Source: Gp7-AA10 sp035636095 (lineage in GTDB: Bacteria; Acidobacteriota; Thermoanaerobaculia; Gp7-AA8). Taken from it: DNA of 54,213 bases. Numbering within the stretch: the first letter of the stretch is position 1; the number at the start of each line of letters is the position of its first letter. The notes beneath the pieces are model-generated. The model made no database searches. It worked only from the letters and a program-made list of their open reading frames with translations, and had not been told where the DNA came from. This document shows, in pieces, positions 1 through 8,195 of the stretch. A program made the translations under genes and the position numbers. The stretch covers positions 1 through 54,213 of the forward strand of contig DASPZU010000060.1 of assembly GCA_035636095.1 (NCBI GenBank). Direction: 5' to 3'.

Positions 1-2
1 TC

Positions 3-1562
3 GGCACCGACGTGCGCGTTCCGGGCATGCTCTACGCCGCGGTCGCGCGATCGCCGGTGTTCGGCGGCAAGGTGTCCAGCTTCGACGCGGGCCGCGCCAA
101 GGCCATGCCGGGTGTCAAGCAGGTGGTGCAGATCGATGCCATCGGCGTCAGTCTGCCGTGGAGCGGCGTGGCAGTCGTTGCTGATTCGACCTGGAAGGCC
201 ATCAAAGGGCGCGACGCGCTCGAGGTGAAGTGGGACGAGGGACCGCATGCGGGCGAAAGCAGCGCGGCCCTGCAGAAGGCGATGCAGGACGCCATGGCGG
301 GCGCGCCGACGGAGCGCTTCCGAAATCGCGGCGATGTCGACGCCGCGCTGAGTGCCGCCGCAAAAATCGTCGAGGCAGAATACGACGTCCCATTCCTCGC
401 GCACGCGACCATGGAGCCGCAGAACGCAACGGCCAAGGTCGGCGATCAGGGCGCCGAGATCTGGGCTCCGACGCAGTTTCCCGACGCCGCAGCGCGCGCG
501 GTGGCAGCAGCGCTCAAGATCAAGCCGGAGAACGTGAAGGTGCATGTCACGCTCGCCGGCGGCGGGTTCGGCCGTCGGATCAACAACGATTACGCCGTCG
601 AGGCGGCGCTGATCTCGAAGCAGGCCGGCGCACCGGTTCATGTGCAGTGGACGCGCGAAGACGACATGACGCACGACTTCTACCGTCCGGCCGGGCATTA
701 CAAGCTGACCGGCGGGCTGGATCAGAACGGGAAGTTGTCGGCGTTGCGTTGGCGGGCTGCGTCTCCCACCGTGAGGGCCTACTACCGCGGACCGAAGGCG
801 GAGAATCTGGCGGAAGGACGAACGCTCGACGAAGTGTTCGAGCTGATCCCGAATTCGCGCGGAGAGTTCATGCTGGTCGATTCCGGCGTGCCGCGCGGAT
901 GGTGGCGCTCGGTGGGCGGCGCCGCGAACACATTCGTGATTCAAACTTTCTTCGACGAGCTTGCTCGCGCTGCCGGCGCCGATCCCATCGACTTTCAACT
1001 GGCGCTTCTGCGCGACGGAGTTGTCATTCCGACGAGTGACGCCCAGGAAAAGGAATTTCCGTTTCGAGGCGATCGCATGAAGGGCGTGATCGCGGCGGTG
1101 CGCGATCGATCGGGCTGGGGCAAGCCGCTGCCATCCGGACGCGCTCGCGGCTTCGCGTGCGTCTACGATTCGCTGACCTACTGCGCCGAGGTGGCCGAGG
1201 TGTCGATCGGGAAGGATGGGACGCCGCGGGTTCACCGCGTGGTCGCCGCCATCGATTGCGGTACGGCGGTCAACCCTGACGGTATCGCGGCGCAGGTCGA
1301 GGGCGGGATCGCGTTTGGATTGTCGGCCGCGCTTTACGGAGCGATCACCGAGAAAAATGGCCGCATCGAGCAGACCAATTTTCACGATTATCCATTGCTG
1401 ACCATCGATCGGATGCCGGTCGTCGAAACGCACATCGTTCCGAGCAGCATGCTGCCGACCGGCACCGGTGAGCCGCCCGTCCCGCCCATCGCGCCCGCGG
1501 TCGGCAACGCGATCTTTGCATTGACGGGGAAGCGGCTGCGGAAGCTGCCGTTCGAGATGTAA
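3..1562 (+). CDS. Molybdopterin-binding oxidase large subunit (IorB/CoxL type), 5' truncated
   Basis: This is the C-terminal part of a xanthine-dehydrogenase-superfamily large subunit, most like the isoquinoline 1-oxidoreductase beta / membrane aldehyde dehydrogenase branch. These enzymes hydroxylate aldehydes or N-heterocycles using a molybdenum cofactor and pass electrons to a 2Fe-2S subunit and often a cytochrome. The frame is open at the window edge and the first visible residues match the conserved domain-entry stretch (GTDVRVPGMLYAAVARSP), so the true start lies upstream; the GTG at 12 is not a real start. Visible family marks are GGGFGRR followed by DYAVEAA, the substrate-channel segment WTREDDMTHDFYRP, and the C-terminal TGTGEPPVPPIAPAVGNAIF, which carries the catalytic Glu. 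The C-terminus is complete, ending KRLRKLPFEM. The substrate cannot be read from the sequence. Confidence 0.88.
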   Translation, partial: GTDVRVPGMLYAAVARSPVFGGKVSSFDAGRAKAMPGVKQVVQIDAIGVSLPWSGVAVVADSTWKAIKGRDALEVKWDEGPHAGESSAALQKAMQDAMAGAPTERFRNRGDVDAALSAAAKIVEAEYDVPFLAHATMEPQNATAKVGDQGAEIWAPTQFPDAAARAVAAALKIKPENVKVHVTLAGGGFGRRINNDYAVEAALISKQAGAPVHVQWTREDDMTHDFYRPAGHYKLTGGLDQNGKLSALRWRAASPTVRAYYRGPKAENLAEGRTLDEVFELIPNSRGEFMLVDSGVPRGWWRSVGGAANTFVIQTFFDELARAAGADPIDFQLALLRDGVVIPTSDAQEKEFPFRGDRMKGVIAAVRDRSGWGKPLPSGRARGFACVYDSLTYCAEVAEVSIGKDGTPRVHRVVAAIDCGTAVNPDGIAAQVEGGIAFGLSAALYGAITEKNGRIEQTNFHDYPLLTIDRMPVVETHIVPSSMLPTGTGEPPVPPIAPAVGNAIFALTGKRLRKLPFEM

Positions 1563-1563
1563 T

Positions 1564-1624
1564 CACCACAGAGGCACAGAGAGCACAGAGACAATCGCTC
1601 GGTGTCCTCTGTGTCTCTGTGGTG
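1564..1624. repeat. Inverted CACAGAG-type repeat hairpin
   Basis: The left arm (1564-1593) is built from CACAGAGR units spaced about 8 bp. The right arm (1601-1624) is its near-complement, reading GGTGTCCTCTGTGTCTCTG onward, so the transcript can fold into a long hairpin with a 7-nt loop. It starts 1 nt after the upstream stop codon and ends 11 nt before the yebC -10 box, so it may act both as an end-of-transcript structure and as the -35 region of yebC. A single arm of the same family, identical over 19 bp, lies at 33707-33726. Confidence 0.85.
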
Positions 1625-1635
1625 GATGTTTTGAA

Positions 1636-1641
1636 TATAAT
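1636..1641 (+). promoter_or_regulatory. Consensus -10 box of yebC
   Basis: A perfect TATAAT lies 30 nt before the yebC ATG. No TTGACA-like -35 is visible at the usual spacing; that position falls in the right arm of the CACAGAG hairpin. An AGGAG ribosome-binding site (1661-1665) sits 6 nt before the start, so this is an ordinary leadered message, unlike several other genes in the window. Confidence 0.6.
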
Positions 1642-1671
1642 CTCAGGCCTGCTTCCGCAAAGGAGCCTCTC

Positions 1672-2418
1672 ATGTCTGGCCATAGTCGATGGAGCACCAT
1701 CAAGCACAAAAAGGGTGCTACCGATGCCAAGCGCGGAAAACTCTTCACGCGCCTCATCAAAGAGATGACGGTGGCCGCTCGTTCGGGCGGCGGAGATATC
1801 AACGGCAATCCTCGCTTGCGGGCCGCGGTCAACGAGGCCAAGGCGAACAACATGCCCAAGGACACCATCGAGCGCGCGGTGAAACGCGGCAGCGGCGAGC
1901 TGGAGGGGGCCACCTACGAAGAGATCACGTATGAAGGCTACGGTCCGGGCGGCGCGGCCATCATCGTCGAGGCATTGACGGACAACTCGCATCGCACCAC
2001 GCCGGAGATCCGCCACATCTTCGAAAAAAATGGCGGGAACCTCGGCACCCCCGGCTCGGTCAAGTTCCAGTTCGATCGCAAGGGTTTTTTCACGATCGAG
2101 AAGAAGGCGGTCGGAGAGGACAAGCTGATGGAGATCGCGCTCGAAGCAGGAGCCGACGATCTGCAGACCGACAACCCCGAGGCCTACGAGATTTTCACTT
2201 CGCCCGACAGTTTCGAAGCCGTGCGTCAGGCGCTCGAAAAGAACAACATTCCGACCGTGGAAGCGAAGATCGGGCAGATCCCGTCGCTATACGTGAAGCT
2301 CGATGAGGCCAAGGCCAAGCAGACCATGCGCCTTCTGGAGATGCTCGACGATCAGGACGACGTGCAGAATGTCTGGTCGAATTTCGATATCCCCGCGGAG
2401 ATGATGGAGTCGGCGTAA
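1672..2418 (+). CDS. yebC: YebC/PmpR family protein
   Basis: This is a full-length 248-residue member of the YebC/PmpR/TACO1 family, known as a DNA-binding regulator near ruvC in some bacteria and as a factor that relieves ribosome stalling (particularly at proline stretches) in others. The family signature at the N-terminus, MSGHSRWSTIKHKKG followed by DAKRGKLFTRLIKE, is intact, as are the middle motif GYGPGGAAIIVEALTDN and the C-terminal NFDIPAEMMES. It has an AGGAG ribosome-binding site. Its TAA stop shares one base with the apparent ACG start of pncB, so the two are probably translationally coupled. It is not next to ruvC here. Confidence 0.95.
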   Translation: MSGHSRWSTIKHKKGATDAKRGKLFTRLIKEMTVAARSGGGDINGNPRLRAAVNEAKANNMPKDTIERAVKRGSGELEGATYEEITYEGYGPGGAAIIVEALTDNSHRTTPEIRHIFEKNGGNLGTPGSVKFQFDRKGFFTIEKKAVGEDKLMEIALEAGADDLQTDNPEAYEIFTSPDSFEAVRQALEKNNIPTVEAKIGQIPSLYVKLDEAKAKQTMRLLEMLDDQDDVQNVWSNFDIPAEMMESA

Positions 2419-3884
2419 CGTTTTCCTCCGCGCTCCTCACCGATTTCTACGAGCTCACCATGGCCTATGGCTATTGGAAGAGCGGTAAGGATCGTGACGC
2501 GGCGGTCTTCCATCTCTACTTTCGCGAGAATCCGTTCGAGGGCGGATACACCATCGCGGCCGGACTGGAAGAGGCGGTGCACTACCTCGAATCGCTGCGA
2601 TTCGGGAAGGACGACCTCGATTTTCTGGCGACCGTCAACCTCTTCTCCGACGACTTCCTCCGCCATCTCGAGACGCTGCGTCTGACCTGTGACATCGATG
2701 CCATGCCGGAGGGGACGGTCGTCTTTCCCCACGAGCCGATGATGCGCGTCGTCGGTCCGATTCTCGAAGCGCAGATCGTTGAAACAGCACTGCTGAACAT
2801 CCTCAATTTCCAGTCGCTGATCGCAACCAAGGCCGCGCGTGTCGTCTACGCCGCGAAAGGCGATCCGGTCATCGACTTCGGGCTGCGCCGCGCTCAGGGC
2901 GTCAACGGCGGCCATGCCGCCAGCCGCGCGGCCTACATCGGAGGCTGCGTCGGGACATCGAATGTTCTGGCCGGCGCCGATTTCAAGATTCCCGTGATGG
3001 GCACACACGCGCACAGTTGGGTCATGGCGTTCGACAGCGAGATGGAGGCCTTCGAGCGATACGCCGAGGTCATGCCGGGCAATTGTCTGTTCCTGATCGA
3101 CACCTACAACACGCTGCAGGGTGCGGCGCGCGCCATCGAAGTCGGGAAACGGCTCCGACAGCGCGGACACGAAATGATCGGCGTGCGCATCGACTCGGGA
3201 GATCTGGCGTATCTGTCGAAGGAGATCCGCAAAATGCTCGACGCCGCCGGATTTCCGAAGGCGGCCATAGCGGCCAGCAACGAGCTCGACGAGCATCTGA
3301 TCGCGAGCCTCAAGGAGCAGGGAGCGAAGATCGATCTGTGGGGAGTGGGAACCAAACTCCTGACGGCCTTCGATCAGCCGGCGTTAGGCGGCGTGTACAA
3401 ATTGTCGGCCATCCGACCGCGCGGAAAGGAGTGGCAGTATCGGATCAAGGTCTCGGAACAGGCCATCAAGACCTCCAATCCGGGAATGCTCCAGGTGCGC
3501 CGCTTCGATGACGCCGACATGATCTTCGATCAGCTCGGCGGCCAGCCGGGTCGCACCATCGTCGATCCGCTCGATCCCACGCGCCGGCGAAGCGTCCCGG
3601 CAAATGCGAAGTATGAAGATCTGCTGGTGCCGATTTTCCGGCAGGGAAAGCGCGTCTACGAGCTGCCCTCGATCGAGCAGATCCGCGCGCGCCGTGCCGC
3701 GCAGCTCGAGCGTTTCCACGACGGCGTCAAGCGCTTCGTGAATCCACATCGCTATCCGGTTGGCTTGGAAGAGGGGCTGTTCGATCTCAAGACCCGGCTG
3801 GTCCTGGCGGCGCGCACCGACGCGGCCGCGGCCAGCGCCAGCGCCGCCCCCGTGAAAAAGGCCGCACGCGGTGAGACGCCCTGA
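2418..3884 (+). CDS. pncB: Nicotinate phosphoribosyltransferase, probable ACG start
   Basis: It converts nicotinate, PRPP and ATP to nicotinate mononucleotide in the Preiss-Handler NAD salvage pathway. The body matches the family: LYFRENPFEGGYTIAAGLE, HEPMMRVVGPILEAQIVETALLN, FGLRRAQG and GVGTKLLTAFDQPALGGVYK. The first in-frame ATG is at 2460, but the conserved N-terminus (ALLTDFYELTMAYGYW), including a Tyr used in nicotinate binding, is encoded upstream of it. No ATG, GTG or TTG exists in that open stretch. The stop-start junction reads TAACG at 2416-2420, where TAATG would be normal, with GGAG 8 nt upstream at 2406-2409, so ACG 2418 is the best start (488 residues). The last 133 bp overlap the convergent MFS gene. 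Confidence 0.9.
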   Translation, partial: TFSSALLTDFYELTMAYGYWKSGKDRDAAVFHLYFRENPFEGGYTIAAGLEEAVHYLESLRFGKDDLDFLATVNLFSDDFLRHLETLRLTCDIDAMPEGTVVFPHEPMMRVVGPILEAQIVETALLNILNFQSLIATKAARVVYAAKGDPVIDFGLRRAQGVNGGHAASRAAYIGGCVGTSNVLAGADFKIPVMGTHAHSWVMAFDSEMEAFERYAEVMPGNCLFLIDTYNTLQGAARAIEVGKRLRQRGHEMIGVRIDSGDLAYLSKEIRKMLDAAGFPKAAIAASNELDEHLIASLKEQGAKIDLWGVGTKLLTAFDQPALGGVYKLSAIRPRGKEWQYRIKVSEQAIKTSNPGMLQVRRFDDADMIFDQLGGQPGRTIVDPLDPTRRRSVPANAKYEDLLVPIFRQGKRVYELPSIEQIRARRAAQLERFHDGVKRFVNPHRYPVGLEEGLFDLKTRLVLAARTDAAAASASAAPVKKAARGETP

Positions 3885-4951
3885 TACAGGGCGCCGAAGA
3901 GCGCCGTGCCGGCCAGCACGGAGAGCCCGGTGGCGAGGTAGTACATCCCGAAGCTGCGTCCTCGTGCCTCGGCCGGCACCAGATCGCTGATCCACGCCCG
4001 CTCCGCCCCCTCGGTCAGCGTGAACGGGATGGCGTACAGAACAAAAAGTATGACGAACATATATAACGATTTAGCGAACGGGAAAGCGAAGTAGATGGCG
4101 GCATAGAACAACCATCCGGCCATGAGCAATTTTCGACGGTCGGTGATGTCGGATCGCGCGCCGGCGCGAGTCGAGAAGAGCGCCTTGATCACGTGGTGTG
4201 CCGACCACAACACCGGCAACATGCCGACAGTCACGCCCGCGGCGTGCGCCTGAAGCAACAGAAATACATCGCTGGAGTTGGCGAGTGAAAAGAGCGCGAT
4301 CGATGCCAGGGCGTAGTAGAAGGGGCGGGGGAGGTTGCGCGGTTGCGGGGTTGTGGGGTCTCGTGGTGGTGTAGTTCGAAGCGGCTCGCGCAGAAACAAA
4401 ATCAACAGCGCCACTCCGATCGCGCCCGGAATCACCGCGATCATGAACACGGTGCGCATGGGGAGGTGGACGGCGTTGAGCAAAAGAATCGCGAGGAGCG
4501 GGCCGACGACGGCGCCGGTGTGGTCGAGCGCGCGTTGAAATCCGAACGCTCGGCCGCGGCTCTCGATGGGCGTGACGTCGGCGATCATGGCGTCGCGCGG
4601 CGCCGATCGAATCCCTTTTCCGGTCCGATCGAGAAGGCGCGCGCCGAGGACGCTGGCCCACCGGCCCGCCAGCGCGATCCACGCCCGCGACACGGTCGCC
4701 AGCGCGTAGCCGCCGACGACCAGCCATTTGCGTCGCGGCAGTCGATCGGAAATCGATCCCGCCACGAGTTTGAGAATCGAAGAGAGTGCGTCCGCCGTTC
4801 CTTCGATCAGTCCGACGATCATCGGCGTCGCGCCCAGCGTGGATGTGAGAAAGATCGGCAGAAGCGGATAGATCATCTCGCTCGCTGAATCGTTCAGCAG
4901 CGAGATGAGCCCCAGAAGCACGACTTGGGGCTTGAGCTTCTGTCGCTCCAT
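3752..4951 (-). CDS. MFS transporter
   Basis: This is a 12-helix major facilitator of about 399 residues. It begins MERQKLKPQVVLLGLISLLN and continues DSASEMIYPLLPIFL, typical of a branch of drug/metabolite efflux-like MFS proteins, with the loop motif SDRLPRRKW between helices 2 and 3 and a second loop ARSDITDRRKLLMAG. The substrate cannot be inferred. ATG 4951 was chosen over ATG 4963 because the reading frame farther upstream runs into heptamer repeats. It converges on pncB and the two coding regions overlap tail to tail over 3752-3884; the final basic/serine-rich residues are the part most likely to be non-conserved. Confidence 0.85.
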   Translation of the reverse strand: MERQKLKPQVVLLGLISLLNDSASEMIYPLLPIFLTSTLGATPMIVGLIEGTADALSSILKLVAGSISDRLPRRKWLVVGGYALATVSRAWIALAGRWASVLGARLLDRTGKGIRSAPRDAMIADVTPIESRGRAFGFQRALDHTGAVVGPLLAILLLNAVHLPMRTVFMIAVIPGAIGVALLILFLREPLRTTPPRDPTTPQPRNLPRPFYYALASIALFSLANSSDVFLLLQAHAAGVTVGMLPVLWSAHHVIKALFSTRAGARSDITDRRKLLMAGWLFYAAIYFAFPFAKSLYMFVILFVLYAIPFTLTEGAERAWISDLVPAEARGRSFGMYYLATGLSVLAGTALFGALYQGVSPRAAFFTGAALALAAAASVRAARTSRVLRSNSPSSKPTG

Positions 4952-4965
4952 GAACGGGAGCATAA

Positions 4966-5055
4966 GGGATGAGGGCTGAAGGATGAGGGATGAGGGCTGA
5001 GGGATGAGGGCTGAATCTCCGCCCTCATCCCTCATCCCTCCCGCCCTCATCCCTC
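4966..5055. repeat. Heptamer tandem repeat hairpin in a divergent promoter region
   Basis: Seven consecutive 7-mers (GGGATGA or GGGCTGA, one AGGATGA) occupy 4966-5014. After a 6-nt spacer, the complementary arm of CCCTCAT-type units occupies 5021-5055. The element fills nearly all of the space between the divergent MFS and 3-hydroxyacyl-CoA dehydrogenase starts, leaving little room for any other promoter sequence. Confidence 0.9.
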
Positions 5056-5058
5056 GCT

Positions 5059-5064
5059 TAGAAT
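5059..5064 (+). promoter_or_regulatory. -10 box (TAGAAT) 8 nt before start codon
   Basis: TAGAAT ends 8 nt before the ATG at 5073. A transcript starting the usual 6-8 nt after the box would begin at or next to the start codon, and no Shine-Dalgarno sequence is present, so a leaderless mRNA is likely. The -35 region would lie in the right arm of the heptamer hairpin. Confidence 0.55.
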
Positions 5065-5072
5065 GCCCGACC

Positions 5073-5960
5073 ATGTCAAAGATCAAGAAGGTTGGCGTTC
5101 TCGGCTGCGGATTGATGGGCTCCGGCATCGCGCAGGTGTCGGCGCAATCCGGCTACGACACAGTGGTGGTCGAGGTCGAACAGAAGTTTCTCGAGAAGGG
5201 GATGTCCGGCATCGACAAGAGCCTGAGCAAGTTCGTCGACAAGGGAAAACTCTCAGCGGACGATAAGAACGCCTGTCTCAAACGCCTGAGAGGCTCGGTA
5301 TCGCTCAAGGACCTCGCCGAATGCGACATCGTCATCGAGGCCATCACCGAGAACCCGAACATCAAGAAAGAGACCTACGCCGCCATCGACACGATCGTGA
5401 AGAAAGAGGCGATCTTCGCGTCGAACACGTCATCGCTCACCATCACCGAGCTCTCGATGGCCACCGCGCGTCCGAAGCAGTTCGTCGGACTCCATTTCTT
5501 CAACCCTGTTCCGCTGATGAAGCTGGTGGAAGTCGTGCGCACGATTTTGACGAGCGATGCGGCATTCGACACGGCCTTCGCATTCGCGAAATCGCTGGGC
5601 AAGGATCCCGTGTCGTGCCGCGACAATTCGGGCTTCATCGTCAATCGCCTGCTGGTGCCCTATCTGCTCGACGCCATCCGGGCATTCGAGGAGGGTGTCG
5701 GATCCATTGAAGACATCGACAAAGCCATGCAGCTCGGTTGCGGCTATCCCATGGGTCCATTCACGCTCCTCGATTTCGTCGGGCTCGACACCACCTACTA
5801 CATCACCGACGTGATGTTCAATGAATATCGCGAGAAGCGTTTCGCGTCGCCGGCGCTGCTGCGCAAGATGGTGCTGGCGGGGCGCTTCGGGCGCAAGTCG
5901 GGCGCGGGCTTCTACGACTACGCCGGCGAGAAGCCGGTGCCCTTCGATCGGATACGGTGA
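5073..5960 (+). CDS. hbd: 3-hydroxybutyryl-CoA dehydrogenase
   Basis: NAD-dependent oxidation of (S)-3-hydroxyacyl-CoA to 3-ketoacyl-CoA in fatty-acid/butyrate-type metabolism. The 295-residue length is standard for the stand-alone enzyme. The Rossmann motif is GVLGCGLMGSGIAQ near residue 8, the catalytic His segment is GLHFFNPVPLMKLVEVV, and the C-terminal dimerisation domain begins GFIVNRLLVPYLLDAI with the typical GCGYPMGPFTLLDFVGLD. The start at MSKIKKVG was chosen because earlier in-frame codons lie in the heptamer repeat. Its TGA overlaps the next ATG (TGATG), so it is coupled to the crotonase that supplies its substrate. Confidence 0.95.
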   Translation: MSKIKKVGVLGCGLMGSGIAQVSAQSGYDTVVVEVEQKFLEKGMSGIDKSLSKFVDKGKLSADDKNACLKRLRGSVSLKDLAECDIVIEAITENPNIKKETYAAIDTIVKKEAIFASNTSSLTITELSMATARPKQFVGLHFFNPVPLMKLVEVVRTILTSDAAFDTAFAFAKSLGKDPVSCRDNSGFIVNRLLVPYLLDAIRAFEEGVGSIEDIDKAMQLGCGYPMGPFTLLDFVGLDTTYYITDVMFNEYREKRFASPALLRKMVLAGRFGRKSGAGFYDYAGEKPVPFDRIR

Positions 5961-6742
5961 TGGCCTACGAAAATGTCAAAGTCGCGCTTCGCGACGGCAT
6001 CCTCGTTCTCACCATCGATCGACCGAAAGTCCTCAATGCCTTGAATGCCGCGACTTTCGAGGAGATTTTTCACGCTTTCTCGACCGCGCACGACGACGTG
6101 ATGGTGAAGGCCGTCATCGTCACGGGCGGAGGCGAGAAGGCATTCGTCGCGGGCGCCGACATCAACGAGCTCGCGCAGAAGACTCCCCTGACCGGCAAGG
6201 AGACTTCCGAGCGCGGGCAATTCATCTTCGCGTTCATCGAGAAATTTCCAAAACCCGTCATCGCCGCCATCAACGGCTTCGCGCTCGGAGGCGGATGCGA
6301 GCTGGCGCTGGCATGTCACATCCGCATCGCCTCCGACAAAGCGCAAATCGGACTCCCCGAAGTCACCCTGGGCATCATTCCCGGCTACGGCGGCACACAG
6401 CGGATGGCCCGTCTCCTCGGCTCGGCCAAGGCGTTGGAGCTGATCTGCACGGGCGACCGCATCGGCGCGGCCGAGGCGGAGAGAATCGGCCTGGTGAACA
6501 AAGTGGTGCCCGCCGATCAGCTCATGACGGCGGCCGAGGAGATGGCGCGCAAGATCATGTCGCGCGGGCCTCTGGCGATCCGCGCCGCCATCGAGGCCGT
6601 CACGCGCGGCGGCGAAATGCCGGTTCGAGAAGGCGAGTTCTTAGAGGCGACGCTGTTTGGTCTGCTCTGCGCGAGCGAGGATACTAAGGAAGGCATGAGG
6701 GCTTTCCTCGAGAAGCGGCCGCCGAGTTTCAAGGGCAAGTGA
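5960..6742 (+). CDS. Enoyl-CoA hydratase (crotonase)
   Basis: Hydrates trans-2-enoyl-CoA to 3-hydroxyacyl-CoA, the step before the upstream dehydrogenase. Of 260 residues, it has the crotonase oxyanion-hole segment VAGADINEL and both catalytic Glu positions, GGGCELALACH and GLPEVTLGIIPGYGGTQR. With both acids present it should be an active hydratase. ATG 5960 overlaps the upstream TGA; a GTG one codon earlier is possible but less likely. The next gene follows after a 1-nt gap, consistent with one operon of 3-hydroxyacyl-CoA dehydrogenase, hydratase and aldolase. Confidence 0.93.
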   Translation: MAYENVKVALRDGILVLTIDRPKVLNALNAATFEEIFHAFSTAHDDVMVKAVIVTGGGEKAFVAGADINELAQKTPLTGKETSERGQFIFAFIEKFPKPVIAAINGFALGGGCELALACHIRIASDKAQIGLPEVTLGIIPGYGGTQRMARLLGSAKALELICTGDRIGAAEAERIGLVNKVVPADQLMTAAEEMARKIMSRGPLAIRAAIEAVTRGGEMPVREGEFLEATLFGLLCASEDTKEGMRAFLEKRPPSFKGK

Positions 6743-6743
6743 C

Positions 6744-8012
6744 ATGGACGAAAACCTTCACGACCTCATTTATGACTGGAACAGCGCGACTGAGAGGCCG
6801 GCTCGCGGCGGCGATCGCAAAATCGAATTCGATGACGAGACGCTGCGCGACGGACTGCAGTCGCCCTCGGTGACTGATCCGACGCTCGACGAAAAAGTCC
6901 GGATCCTGCATTTCATGAACGATATCGGCGTCGATTCCGCCGATATCGGCCTCCCCGGCGCAGGTCCGCATGTGCAGCGCTCGGTTGAGCGCCTGGCACG
7001 CGAGATCGTCGATCGAAAATTGAGCGTAGCCGCCAACTGTGCCGCACGGACGCACGAGAACGACATCCGCCCGATCGCCGAAATCTCCCAGCGCGTCGGC
7101 ATCCCGATCGAAGCGTGCACGTTCATCGGCTCCTCACCGATTCGACAATTTGCCGAGGAGTGGGACCTCGATTGGATCATCGATCAGTCGGCCAAGGCGG
7201 TCCGCTTTGCGATCGCTGAAGGTCTGCCGGTGATGTACGTGACGGAAGATACGACGCGCGCGAAGCCCGAGGACGTCGAGAAGCTTTACACGGCGGCCAT
7301 CGACGCCGGCGCAATGCGCGTGTGCGTGTGCGACACAGTGGGCCACGCCACGCCGTGGGGCGTGCGCAATCTGATTCGCTTCGTGCGACAAGTGGTGAAT
7401 GCCGCGAACCCGGCGGTGAAAATCGACTGGCACGGTCACTCCGATCGCGGCCTCGGCGTTATCAACTCCATCGCCGCGCTCGAGGCAGGAGCGGATCGCG
7501 TGCACGGATGCGCGATGGGGATCGGCGAGCGCGTCGGCAACACGCCCATCGATCTATTGATGGTGAACCTGAAGTTGATGGGCTGGATCGAGAACGACCT
7601 GACGCAATTGCCCGAGTACGTTCACTTCGTGTCGCATGCGACCAGGGTCCCGCTGCCGGATCAATATCCGGTCATTGGCCGCGATGCGTTCCGGACCGGA
7701 ACGGGCGTCCATGCTGCGGCGATCATCAAAGCGAAGAAAAAGGGAAGCGAGTGGCTGGCCGATCGCGTCTACTCCGGCGTGCCTGCCGGGATGTTCGGCC
7801 TCCAGCAGATCATCGAGGTCGGGCCGATGTCGGGATTGTCGAACGTTGTTTACTGGTTGGCAACCCACGGCTATCCGCAAGAGGAATCATTGGTCAAGGA
7901 AATTTTTCAACGCGCCAAGTCCACCAACCGTATCCTTACCGATGAGGAATTGCATTCGATTGCGCACCGTTGGCGAGATACTCAGTCCTCAGTGCTCAGT
8001 CCTCAGTCCTGA
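6744..8012 (+). CDS. LeuA/HMG-CoA-lyase family aldolase
   Basis: This is a 422-residue TIM-barrel enzyme of the 2-isopropylmalate synthase / homocitrate synthase / HMG-CoA lyase superfamily. The entry motif DDETLRDGLQSP (residues about 30-41) carries the catalytic Arg and metal-binding Asp. The metal-binding HGHSDRGLG and the conserved GIGERVGNTPIDLL follow. A post-barrel subdomain (IGRDAFRTGTGVHAAAIIKA) resembles IPMS, but the C-terminal leucine-regulatory domain is absent. Setting in an acyl-CoA operon suggests a catabolic Claisen-type acyl-CoA reaction rather than leucine synthesis, but the substrate is not readable. The last residues (DTQSSVLSPQS) are encoded by a heptamer repeat that also supplies the stop codon, so the native C-terminus is probably slightly shorter. 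Confidence 0.82.
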   Translation: MDENLHDLIYDWNSATERPARGGDRKIEFDDETLRDGLQSPSVTDPTLDEKVRILHFMNDIGVDSADIGLPGAGPHVQRSVERLAREIVDRKLSVAANCAARTHENDIRPIAEISQRVGIPIEACTFIGSSPIRQFAEEWDLDWIIDQSAKAVRFAIAEGLPVMYVTEDTTRAKPEDVEKLYTAAIDAGAMRVCVCDTVGHATPWGVRNLIRFVRQVVNAANPAVKIDWHGHSDRGLGVINSIAALEAGADRVHGCAMGIGERVGNTPIDLLMVNLKLMGWIENDLTQLPEYVHFVSHATRVPLPDQYPVIGRDAFRTGTGVHAAAIIKAKKKGSEWLADRVYSGVPAGMFGLQQIIEVGPMSGLSNVVYWLATHGYPQEESLVKEIFQRAKSTNRILTDEELHSIAHRWRDTQSSVLSPQS

Positions 8013-8013
8013 G
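7981..8013 (+). repeat. Heptamer tandem repeat inside the 3' end of a CDS
   Basis: Four CTCAGTC-type 7-mers (one CTCAGTG) and a partial fifth unit. The array is read through by the preceding gene and contains its TGA. No second arm is present, so unlike most loci here it is a single-arm array. The tRNA gene begins a few nucleotides later. Confidence 0.85.
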
Positions 8014-8017
8014 AAAA

Positions 8018-8105
8018 GCCCGAGTGGCGAAATGGCAGACGCAGCAGACTCAAAATCTGCCGGGGCGCAAGCCTCGTGTCGGTTCGACTCCGACCTCGGG
8101 CACCA
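8018..8105 (+). tRNA. tRNA-Leu (anticodon CAA)
   Basis: Class II tRNA with a 7-bp acceptor stem (GCCCGAG at 8018-8024 with CTCGGGC at 8095-8101), a long variable arm, and a T arm GTCGG-TTCGACT-CCGAC. The anticodon stem GCAGA/TCTGC closes loop CTCAAAA, giving anticodon CAA, which reads UUG leucine codons. The 3' CCA is encoded (8103-8105). It starts 5 nt after the upstream stop codon and may be co-transcribed with that operon. No integrase lies nearby. Confidence 0.95.
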
Positions 8106-8110
8106 TGCGA

Positions 8111-8187
8111 AGGCAGAAGTCAGAAGTCAGAAGACAGAAGTCAGAAGGCTGCTCACTTCTGCCTTCTGCTTTCTGCCCTCTGCCTTA
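8111..8187. repeat. Heptamer tandem repeat hairpin (AGAAGTC/AGAAGGC type)
   Basis: Five AGGCAGA/AGTCAGA-type 7-mers (8111-8145), an 8146-8152 linker, then five complementary 7-mers of TGCCTTC/TGCTTTC type ending at 8187. It fills the gap between tRNA-Leu and the subtilase start. The same unit family recurs at 20710-20902 and 42431-42503. Confidence 0.9.
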
Positions 8188-8195
8188 GCTAAACC

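Noticed and set aside
2352..3296. Minus-strand 314-residue open frame opposite pncB
   Set aside because: Composition is Arg/Asp/Val-rich with no domain and lies entirely antisense to a well-supported gene, as expected in GC-rich DNA.
8018..8105. tRNA-Leu as an integration site for a genomic island
   Set aside because: No integrase, no repeated 3' tRNA fragment and no change in gene character on either side were found.
8106..8190. CRISPR array
   Set aside because: The period is 7 bp with no spacers, arms are inverted rather than direct, and no cas gene is present.
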